Assembly: GCF_003626655.1 (NCBI RefSeq)
Contig: NZ_RBAN01000006.1
Coordinates: 186,001-250,000 of the forward strand
Source: Micromonospora costi
GTDB taxonomy: Bacteria > Actinomycetota > Actinomycetes > Mycobacteriales > Micromonosporaceae
DNA: 64,000 nucleotides
Direction: 5' to 3'
Shown here: positions 16,418 through 25,284 of the stretch, in pieces
Numbering within the stretch: position 1 is the first letter of the stretch
Layout: every line of letters starts with the position of its first letter
Translations under genes and position numbers: made by a program
Notes under the pieces: model-generated
The model's database searches: none
The model's input: only the letters and a program-made list of their open reading frames with translations
What the model was told of the DNA's origin: nothing

Positions 16418-17740
16418 TTAGCAGGTGCGGAGGAACCGATCGAGAACCCGCACGCCGAACTGTAGTCCGTCGACCGGAACCCGCTCGTCGATGCCGTGGA
16501 ACAGCGCGGAGAAGTTCAGGTCGGCGGGCAGCCGCAGCGGGGCGAAGCCGAAGCACCGGATGCCGAGCTGCGAGAACGCCTTCGCGTCGGTGCCGCCGGA
16601 GAGCATGTACGGGACGGGGCGCGCCCCCGGGTCCTCGGCCCGCAGGGCGGCGGACATGGCGTCGACCAGGTCGCCGTCGAACGTCGTCTCCAGGGCCGGC
16701 TGGCGCTGGATGTACTCGATGGCGATGTCCGGCCCGACCAGCTCGCGCAGCTGCGCCTCCAGCAGCTCCGACTGCCCGGGCAGGCTGCGGCAGTCGATGG
16801 TGGCGGTGGCCCGACCGGGGATCACGTTGTCCTTGTAGCCGGCGGCGAGCCGGGTGGGGTTGGCGGTGTTGCGGATCGTGGCGCCGATGATGTTGGCGAT
16901 GGGCCCGAGCTTGGCGATCGCCGTCTCCGGGTCGTCCGGGTCGAGTTCGATGCCGAGCACGTCGGAGACCTCCTCGAGGAAGGCCCGGACGGTCGGGGTG
17001 ACCACCACCGGGAAGCGGTGCCGGCCGACGCGGGCCACCGCCTCGGCGAGCGCGGTGACCGCGTTGTCGTCGTGCACCATCGAGCCGTGTCCCGGCCGGC
17101 CCTTGGCGTGCAGGCGCAGCCAGTCGAGCCCCTTCTCGGCCGTCTCGATGAGGTAGAGCCGCTGGGTGTCGCTGACCGAGTACGAGAAGCCACCCACCTC
17201 GCCGATCGCCTCGGTGCAGCCGTCGAACAGGTCGCGGTGCCGCTGGGCCAGGAAGTGGGCGCCGTAGTCGCTGCCCGCCTCCTCGTCAGCGGTGTACGCG
17301 AGGACGATGTCGCGGGTCGGGCGGACGCCGGTGCGCTGCCAGTGCCGCACGACGGCCAGCACCATGGCGTCGAAGTCCTTCATGTCGATGGCGCCCCGGC
17401 CCCACAGGTAGCCGTCGCGGATCTCACCGGAGAACGGGTGCACCGACCACTCGTCGGCGTCGGCCGGGACGACGTCGAGGTGACCGTGCACGAGCAGGGC
17501 GCCGCGACCGGGCTCGGTGCCGGCGATCCGGGCGACGACGTTGGCCCGCCCCGGCGCGGACTCGTGGATCTCGGCCGTGACACCGACCTCGGCGAGCTTT
17601 TCCGCCACGTACTCGGCCGCGCGGCGCTCGCCCACGCTGGTGTCGTTGTCGCCGGTGTTGGTGGTGTCGATCCGGAGCAGGTCGCGGCAGAGGTCCACGA
17701 CCTCGTCGGTGGGCGCGGGTCGGGAGGCGTCGCTCGTCAT
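16418..17740 (-). CDS. M20/M25/M40 family metallo-hydrolase
   Basis: 440-residue zinc-dependent exopeptidase/deacylase of the M20 family. The first zinc motif GHLDVVPAD, then WGRGAIDMKD (bridging Asp), the catalytic EE pair in TADEEAGSDYG, and the late zinc-ligand His near LSGGTDAKAFS and GFAPLRLP are present. The insert between catalytic halves is the usual dimerisation domain (HAKGRPGHGSMVHDDNAVTA). Cytoplasmic; substrate unknown (dipeptides or N-acyl amino acids are usual). The start is ATG. It diverges from the hemerythrin gene, whose sigma-B-type promoter lies in the shared region. Confidence 0.93.
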   Translation of the reverse strand: MTSDASRPAPTDEVVDLCRDLLRIDTTNTGDNDTSVGERRAAEYVAEKLAEVGVTAEIHESAPGRANVVARIAGTEPGRGALLVHGHLDVVPADADEWSVHPFSGEIRDGYLWGRGAIDMKDFDAMVLAVVRHWQRTGVRPTRDIVLAYTADEEAGSDYGAHFLAQRHRDLFDGCTEAIGEVGGFSYSVSDTQRLYLIETAEKGLDWLRLHAKGRPGHGSMVHDDNAVTALAEAVARVGRHRFPVVVTPTVRAFLEEVSDVLGIELDPDDPETAIAKLGPIANIIGATIRNTANPTRLAAGYKDNVIPGRATATIDCRSLPGQSELLEAQLRELVGPDIAIEYIQRQPALETTFDGDLVDAMSAALRAEDPGARPVPYMLSGGTDAKAFSQLGIRCFGFAPLRLPADLNFSALFHGIDERVPVDGLQFGVRVLDRFLRTC

Positions 17741-17805
17741 CGCTTCTTCATACCAGCCGCGACGCCCGCCGCGGTCAGCACGTGCCGCCCCGGCGCCGGG
17801 GCGCG

Positions 17806-17831
17806 GTTTCGCGGCACGCCCGCCCGGGTAC
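17806..17831 (+). promoter_or_regulatory. Putative sigma-B/sigma-F-type promoter for the hemerythrin gene
   Basis: GTTT at 17806-17809, a 16-base spacer, then GGGTAC at 17826-17831, matching the actinobacterial stress consensus GTTT-N14/17-GGGTA. The -10 ends 55 bases before the ATG. Confidence 0.7.
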
Positions 17832-17886
17832 CGCCGCCCGCGACCGTACGTCCCGTCCGCACCGCCCGCCAGACGAGGAGGGCACC

Positions 17887-18486
17887 ATGACCGTCCCCCT
17901 GCCGCCGCTGCCGCCCACTCCGGACGAGGGCTACCGGCCCGGCGGACGCCGCATCACCGACATCGTCGACGAGGAGCACCGGCAGCTGCTGGACCTCGTG
18001 GCGCAGCTCACCGGGCCGGACGCGAACCCGCGGGAGGGCGTGCAGGTGCTGACCGCCGCGCTGTCGCGGCACCTGTCCGCCGAGGAGCAGTACCTGCTGC
18101 CGGCCGTACGGGTGGCGCTGCCCGCGGCGGCCGAGCGGGTGGACCGGGAACTCGACGCGAACGCGGCCCTGCTCACGCTGCTCGCCGCGCTCGCCGGCGA
18201 CGACCTCGGCGAGGTCGCCGAGCGGGTGCGCCACCACGTCGACGGCGTCGGCGCGCTCCTCACCGAGCTGCGGGCCGTGGCCACCGCGGAGGAGCTGATC
18301 CGGCTCGGCAACCGGCTGGAGATCGCCGAGGAGGCCGCACCCACCCGGCCGCACCCGGGCACACCGGCCACCCCGCCCTGGAACCGGATCGTCGAGCCGG
18401 CGCTGGGCGTGGTGGACAAGGTCCGCGACGCGGTCACCGGCCGGCCGACGTACCTGGACGACCTGCCGGAGCCCCCGCGCGGCTGA
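17887..18486 (+). CDS. Hemerythrin HHE cation-binding domain protein
   Basis: 199 residues. The four-helix HHE domain spans residues 17-140: VDEEHRQLLDLVAQL supplies the first His, LSRHLSAEEQYLLPAV the next His/Glu set, and VRHHVDGVGALLTEL the last. Such domains hold a di-iron centre and bind O2 or nitric oxide, or sense oxidative stress. The C-terminal 50 residues are proline-rich (HPGTPATPPWNRIVEP) then amphipathic. ATG with GAGGAGGG upstream. A sigma-B-type promoter just upstream supports a stress role. Confidence 0.88.
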   Translation: MTVPLPPLPPTPDEGYRPGGRRITDIVDEEHRQLLDLVAQLTGPDANPREGVQVLTAALSRHLSAEEQYLLPAVRVALPAAAERVDRELDANAALLTLLAALAGDDLGEVAERVRHHVDGVGALLTELRAVATAEELIRLGNRLEIAEEAAPTRPHPGTPATPPWNRIVEPALGVVDKVRDAVTGRPTYLDDLPEPPRG

Positions 18487-18595
18487 CGCCGGTGCGGCGC
18501 GCCGCGGCCGGTGCCCGGCGCGCCCGCCGCTCATCCACCATCGCCGATCCGTCCGGGCCCTTCCGCCGGCCGGAGCGGGGCCATACCGTCACGGT

Positions 18596-19603
18596 ATGAA
18601 TCTGGAGCTGCGACACCTGCGGGTGGTGTGCGCGATCGCCGAGACGGGGAGCGTCACCAAGGCGGCCTCCACGCTCGGCCTGGCCCAGCCGGCGCTGACC
18701 GCCCAGCTCCAACGCATCGAGCGGACCCTCGGCGGCCCGCTGTTCGAGCGTGACCGGCGGGGCGCCCGGCCGACCGCGCTCGGCGAGCTTGTGCTCGCCC
18801 GCGCCCGGGTGCTGCTGCCCGCCATGAAGGGCCTGCAGGACGAGGCCGCCCGCCTGGCCGGGGCCGCGGACGCCCCCCGCCGGTACCGGTTCGGCGGGGT
18901 GAACAGCCCCATCCTCGGCCGGCTCGTGCACCGGCTCGCGGCCGAGCACCCGCAGGCGCAGATCACCACGTACGCCTCGTGGTCGGTCGACGAGCTGGCC
19001 CAGCTGGTCGTCGGCGGCCGGCTGGACTTCGTGCTGACCGGCGTCTGCGGGGACTCGAACCCGTCGGCCGATCTCGGGCTCAGCTGGCGGGAGGTGGCCG
19101 TCGACCCGGTGATGGTGCTGCTGCCGGAGACCCACCCCCTCGCCGGGCGCGACGAGATCCGGCTCGTGGACCTGCGCGACGAGCAGTGGGTGGCGGCGCC
19201 CGGCGACGGCTGCTTCGGCGACTGCTTCGCGGCCGCCTGCGCCCGGGCCGGCTTCACACCCCGGAAGGTGTACGAGGCCGACGTCCGCGGCTGCGTCGAC
19301 CTTGTGGACGCGGGTGAGGCGGTCGCGTTGTGCCAGGCCACGTTCCGTCCGCCCGGCGGGCTGGTCACCCGGCGGCTGGCCGGCACGCCGCTGCGCTGGC
19401 GGCTGATGTTCGGCTGGCACCCCGACTCCCCCGCCGCCCCGGTCGCCGAACCGGTGCTGGAGACGGCGAAGTCCGCGTACACCGATTCGCTGGCTCCGCA
19501 CCCGGCGTACCTGGCCTGGCTGGTGCGCAACCCGGCCTTCGGCGTCCGCCGGTCGACGCCGGCGGGGCCGTTCACCGACCTGGATGGGGTGCGAACCGCG
19601 TAG
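18596..19603 (+). CDS. LysR family transcriptional regulator
   Basis: 335 residues. Residues 2-62 are the LysR winged helix (LRHLRVVCAIAETGSVTKAA, LAQPALTAQLQRIERTLGGP), and residues 90-300 are the periplasmic-binding-protein-like effector domain. Ligand and targets are unknown; no divergent metabolic operon sits next to it, so the usual neighbour rule gives no hint. The C-terminal end (APHPAYLAWLVRNPAF) is conserved in actinobacterial members. Preceded by 109 bases with no other feature except the start context GGTATG. Confidence 0.92.
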   Translation: MNLELRHLRVVCAIAETGSVTKAASTLGLAQPALTAQLQRIERTLGGPLFERDRRGARPTALGELVLARARVLLPAMKGLQDEAARLAGAADAPRRYRFGGVNSPILGRLVHRLAAEHPQAQITTYASWSVDELAQLVVGGRLDFVLTGVCGDSNPSADLGLSWREVAVDPVMVLLPETHPLAGRDEIRLVDLRDEQWVAAPGDGCFGDCFAAACARAGFTPRKVYEADVRGCVDLVDAGEAVALCQATFRPPGGLVTRRLAGTPLRWRLMFGWHPDSPAAPVAEPVLETAKSAYTDSLAPHPAYLAWLVRNPAFGVRRSTPAGPFTDLDGVRTA

Positions 19604-19623
19604 TGGCGGGTATCAGGGCCACC

Positions 19624-19869
19624 ATGACGGACTCTTCCTCCGCCGACGACGACCGGGCGCGGCTGCGCCGGGCCGCGGCGGCGCACACCGCCGCCGCCCA
19701 GGACGTCGAGGCCTTTCTGCGCCGGCTGCCGGACGTGCCCGGGCCGGCGGACATCACCGAGTACGCCAACCTGCTCACCCGCGAGGAGCAGATGCGCGCC
19801 GACCGGGAGACCGCGGCCGACGCCGCCGGGATCACCATCGGCAGCCTGGAGTCCGACCAGGGCACCTGA
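19624..19869 (+). CDS. Small acidic helical hypothetical protein
   Basis: 81 residues, hydrophilic and helical (TDSSSADDDRARLRRAAAAH; YANLLTREEQMRADRETAAD). No signal peptide and no recognised domain. The start ATG is 20 bases after the LysR stop. A GGGTAT sequence at 19608-19613 could be a sigma-B-type -10 with only a weak -35, leaving a very short leader. A strong terminator follows. Confidence 0.55.
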   Translation: MTDSSSADDDRARLRRAAAAHTAAAQDVEAFLRRLPDVPGPADITEYANLLTREEQMRADRETAADAAGITIGSLESDQGT

Positions 19870-19893
19870 CCCGCCCGCACTGGCGGCCGACCA

Positions 19894-19936
19894 CGGCGTC
19901 GTCGCCCCGGCAGGGTGTGCCGGGGCGACGACGCCG
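19894..19936. terminator. Perfect 19-bp bidirectional terminator
   Basis: Arms 19894-19912 and 19918-19936 are fully complementary with a 5-base GGGTG loop. It separates the small plus-strand gene from the convergent Clp operon. Confidence 0.88.
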
Positions 19937-19948
19937 ACGTGGCGTGCC

Positions 19949-20299
19949 TCAGCGTTCGATGAGGACGTCGTGGCCCAGGTCCAGCAGGGAGTGCCGCCAC
20001 TCGTCGTCGGCGTTGCCCCGGGGCGGCCGGGCGTCCACGAGGGACTGGATGCGGTCGACCGCCTCCCGCATCACCTCGATGTCCTCCGGCGTGAGGTCGA
20101 CCTTCCGCTTGGTCAGCACCTGGAGGATCTGCCGGCCCGGCTCGGGCAGGCCCAGGTCGGGGTCCGCGCCGAAGGCCTCCTCACCGGAGCCCCGCGTCAG
20201 CAGCCACCGGCGCAGCTGCTCGGACGGGACGTTGACCTGGGCGTGGAAGTCGTCCCACAGCACCTCCACCTCGGGTTCGAGCCGCTTCTCGCGTACCAT
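19949..20299 (-). CDS. DUF3140 domain-containing protein
   Basis: 116 residues matching DUF3140, a small soluble family: EVEVLWDDFHAQVNVPSEQL near the start, then RRWLLTRGSGEEAFG and a C-terminal MREAVDRIQSLVDARP. Proteins of this family are described as histidine-kinase-like or hypothetical; a function is not established. Last gene of the Clp operon: its ATG overlaps the preceding stop by one base (TGATG), so translation is coupled. Confidence 0.88.
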   Translation of the reverse strand: MVREKRLEPEVEVLWDDFHAQVNVPSEQLRRWLLTRGSGEEAFGADPDLGLPEPGRQILQVLTKRKVDLTPEDIEVMREAVDRIQSLVDARPPRGNADDEWRHSLLDLGHDVLIER

Positions 20300-20513
20300 C
20301 AGCCCTCCTCTCCGGGTGGCGGCCCGGTCTCCTCCGGGTCCCCCTCGTCCTTCTTCCGGCTCGGGCCCTCCGCCGGCATCCGTACCCGCGACGGGTTGGC
20401 CGTCGGGCGGACCCGGATCGGCTCGGGATGCCCGGTCTCCTCCCGGGACTCCTCCGGCTCCCGGGGTTCCTCCCGCTCCCGGGGTTCCTCCCGCTCGGGC
20501 CCCTTCCCGCCAC

Positions 20514-20517
<4 letters not shown>
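20299..20517 (-). CDS. Small low-complexity charged protein in the Clp operon
   Basis: 72 residues, almost entirely Glu/Arg/Pro/Gly, with repeats of EREEPRE. It is likely unstructured. It is probably real because its ATG overlaps the Clp stop (ATGA) and its stop overlaps the DUF3140 start (TGATG), placing it exactly between two sound genes. Function unknown; an adaptor or disordered partner of the Clp ATPase is a guess. Confidence 0.6.
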
Positions 20518-23069
<2,552 letters not shown>

Positions 23070-23108
23070 GTCTGTCCTCCGCTGTCGCGCGGCACGGTCG
23101 GCAGGGGC

Positions 23109-23132
23109 TACCCGACGCTCGCCGCGACAAAC
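23109..23132 (-). promoter_or_regulatory. Putative sigma-B/sigma-F-type promoter for the Clp operon
   Basis: On the minus strand GTTT (23132-23129), 15-base spacer, GGGTAG (-10 core 23113-23109). It ends 39 bases before the Clp start. No HrcA/CIRCE or HspR/HAIR palindrome is visible in this region. Confidence 0.68.
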
Positions 23133-23179
23133 GCCGCCGCCCGGGCACCCCCGCCGCCGGGGGTGGCACGCTGGAGGCC

Positions 23180-23638
23180 ATGGACGTGCCGCCGCTGCTG
23201 ATCGTGGATGCCGCCAACGTGGTCGGGTCGCGCCCCGACGGCTGGTGGCGCGACCGGGCCGGGGCCACCGCCCGGCTGCGTGACTCGCTGACCGGCGTGG
23301 CCGCCGCCGGCCTGCCGCAGCTGCCGCCGCCGGTGGAGGTGGTGCTGGTCGTGGAGGGCCGGGCGCGGGACGTGCCGGGCGTGCCGGGGGTGGCGGTGGT
23401 CGCGGCCCGGGGCTCCGGCGACGACGCCGTGGTCGAGCTGGTGGGCGCCGATCCGGGCCGCCGGCGGGTGGTGGTCACGGCTGATCGGGAGCTGCGCGAC
23501 CGCGTCACCGCGCGGGGTGCCGAGGTGTATGGGCCGCGCTGGCTGCGCGACGCCGTTCCGGCGCCGGATCCCGCGTCCGGCGGTGGCGCTCCGGATGGCG
23601 GCAGTCCCGCCAATCGGACTCCCGGCGCTTCAGGGTGA
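23180..23638 (+). CDS. NYN/PIN-like domain protein (putative RNase)
   Basis: 152 residues. It begins PLLIVDAANVVGSRPDGWWR, the acidic-residue start of NYN/YacP-type PIN-fold nucleases, and has the late motif RRVVVTADRELRDRVTARGA that supplies further acidic residues. These families cleave structured RNA with metal ions. Some pipelines label the family as an NTP pyrophosphohydrolase without basis. Divergent from the Clp gene. The tail (30 residues) is Gly/Pro/Asn-rich and probably disordered. Confidence 0.75.
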   Translation: MDVPPLLIVDAANVVGSRPDGWWRDRAGATARLRDSLTGVAAAGLPQLPPPVEVVLVVEGRARDVPGVPGVAVVAARGSGDDAVVELVGADPGRRRVVVTADRELRDRVTARGAEVYGPRWLRDAVPAPDPASGGGAPDGGSPANRTPGASG

Positions 23639-23737
23639 CAAGCGGTCACCGGGGCAGGAACACTGACAGGGCGGATGATCCCCCGCCGTACGCATAGGCT
23701 CTAATGAAGGCCTCCCCGCCCCCAGGAGGTAACCCCC

Positions 23738-23998
23738 GTGGCGAGCGTCGCCGAGCTCAAGGCAGCCATCGACGTGGCACTGCAACAGATCGGCGACGGC
23801 CAGAGCGCCGTGCAGGCCGCCGGTGAGAAGCTCGCCGAGGCGCAGCAGACCCTGGCCGGCGCGCTGGAGGGCAGCGGGCACGAGACCGTCGAGGCCGCCC
23901 AGGCCTCGCTGACCCAGGCCAGCCAGGAGCTGGAGGAGTGCCTCGCCGCCACCCTGGTCGCGGTCGAGCAGGCGCAGCTCTACGTCTCGGCCCTCTGA
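23738..23998 (+). CDS. Small WXG-size helical protein, first gene of the FtsK-like operon
   Basis: 86 residues, all-helical, Ala/Gln-rich: VASVAELKAAIDVALQQIGD, then AGEKLAEAQQTLAGALEGSG and a second helix. Size and two-helix layout are like WXG100 proteins, but the turn motif is missing. The GTG start has an excellent AGGAGGT site. It heads an operon whose third gene is an FtsK/SpoIIIE-type ATPase, so it may be a substrate or partner of that ATPase. No signal peptide. Confidence 0.75.
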   Translation: MASVAELKAAIDVALQQIGDGQSAVQAAGEKLAEAQQTLAGALEGSGHETVEAAQASLTQASQELEECLAATLVAVEQAQLYVSAL

Positions 23999-24006
23999 GC
24001 CCGGCG

Positions 24007-25284
24007 ATGTCGATCGTCGAGGATGTCGGCGCGCAGGTCCGCGCCGCCGCCGAGGACCTGCCGGTCGGTCTCGTGGCGCAGGCCCTGGAGAAGTTCGGGC
24101 TGGCCAGCGAGCGGCTGCGCTGGGTCCGCCAGGAGTCGGCCAACCCGATGGGGGTGCCGGAGCTGTCCGCCGCGACCGAGCACGCCGAGACCGCCGGGTA
24201 CGCGCTGCGGCTGGCGCAGGAGCAGCTCGCCGCGTACCTGGCCGGGATCGGTCTGGGAGCCGACGGCGGCGGCGCGCCGGCGCAGCCCCGGCAGCCCGCG
24301 CCGCGGCACGACGCGCCGCGCGCCGCGGCCCCGGTGACCGTCGCGCCCGAGCCACCCGAGCAGGTGCGCCTGCGCCGCTGGTGGTCGGTGCGGGTGGCCG
24401 AGCTGACCGGGGGCCCGGAGGGCGCCGAGGAGCCCGACGAGCGGGTCGGTGACTCCGCCGAGTTGCTGCGCCGCGTCGTGGGTGGCGTCCGCGCCGGTGA
24501 CCGGGACCGGCTGCGCACCGAGCTGCGCCGGGCACACGCCGACGTCGGGCTGGGGCTCGCGGCGATCGCCCCGCCGCTGCTGCGTGACCTCGCCACCGAA
24601 CTGCTCGGGCACCCGCCCCGCGCCGACGACCTGGGCCGGCTGCGCGGCCAGCTCGACGGCCGCGTCCGCGACCTGCTGCCCGGCCTGCCGGCGCCCGTGC
24701 TGGAGACGCTGCTGACCCGCGTGTGCCGGATGCCCCCGCCGCGGCGCTCCGGCGAGCAGCCGCACGCGGCCGACTCCGCGGTGGCCGCCGGCGTCCTGGC
24801 CGGGGTGCTGCTGGCCCGGTTGGGCCGGGACCTGCCGGCGGACGCGGGCCGCGGGCACGATCCGGGACGCGCGGACGCGGGCGACCGGACGCGCGCCGGC
24901 GAGGCGGGCCGGGCCGGGGCCGACCGAGCGGATCCTGGCGCCGGGCGGACCGCGGGCGGCGGGCGACCCGGCGGCGGGGCCGGCCGGCCGACGGCGACGA
25001 CGGCCGGCGGTGCGGGCCGGGTCGAGGCCGGACACGCCACGCCGGGCACAGCCGGTGCAGGCCGGGCCGAGGCCGGACGCGCCACGCTGGGCACAGCCGG
25101 TGCGCGCCGGGTCGAGGCAGGGCACGCCACGCCGGCCACGGCCGGCGCGGGCCGGGCCGAGGCCGGTCGGACGCCGGGCGGCGCGGCCGACCGCGCGCCC
25201 GCGGGCGCCGGTGTCCGGCCGCTGCGGCCGGGCCCGTGGCACGACGCGCCGCGGCGGGACGGTCGCCGGGGCGACGATGGCTGA
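24007..25284 (+). CDS. FtsK-operon protein with helical N-domain and 15-residue C-terminal repeats
   Basis: 425 residues. Residues 1-80 are helical (MSIVEDVGAQVRAAAEDLPV; SERLRWVRQESANPMGVPEL). Residues 120-250 form an Arg/Leu-rich helical domain (LRRVVGGVRAGDRDRLRTEL; AIAPPLLRDLATELLGHPP). Residues 280-425 are low complexity, ending in about 3.5 copies of a 15-residue unit (GRVEAGHATPGTAGA). No named family. The ATG start is 8 bases after the preceding stop; the 3' end overlaps the FtsK-like start by 8 bases. It may be a structural or adaptor component; the repeats resemble a disordered linker. Confidence 0.72.
   Translation: MSIVEDVGAQVRAAAEDLPVGLVAQALEKFGLASERLRWVRQESANPMGVPELSAATEHAETAGYALRLAQEQLAAYLAGIGLGADGGGAPAQPRQPAPRHDAPRAAAPVTVAPEPPEQVRLRRWWSVRVAELTGGPEGAEEPDERVGDSAELLRRVVGGVRAGDRDRLRTELRRAHADVGLGLAAIAPPLLRDLATELLGHPPRADDLGRLRGQLDGRVRDLLPGLPAPVLETLLTRVCRMPPPRRSGEQPHAADSAVAAGVLAGVLLARLGRDLPADAGRGHDPGRADAGDRTRAGEAGRAGADRADPGAGRTAGGGRPGGGAGRPTATTAGGAGRVEAGHATPGTAGAGRAEAGRATLGTAGARRVEAGHATPATAGAGRAEAGRTPGGAADRAPAGAGVRPLRPGPWHDAPRRDGRRGDDG
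25010..25175. repeat. 45-bp minisatellite inside the FtsK-operon gene
   Basis: Units at 25010-25054, 25055-25099 and 25100-25144 plus a partial fourth copy. Each begins GTGCGGGCCGGGTCGAGG-like sequence; copies differ by a few substitutions and the 45-bp period keeps the frame. Copy number is likely to vary between strains. Confidence 0.85.

Noticed and set aside
16496..17890. A 464-codon plus-strand frame opposite the M20 peptidase
   Set aside because: The M20 motifs (GHLDVVPAD, TADEEAGSDYG) are on the minus strand.
19608..19613. GGGTAT just before the small 81-residue gene as another sigma-B-type promoter
   Set aside because: No GTTT at 14-17 bases upstream (GTGC only) and too short a leader.
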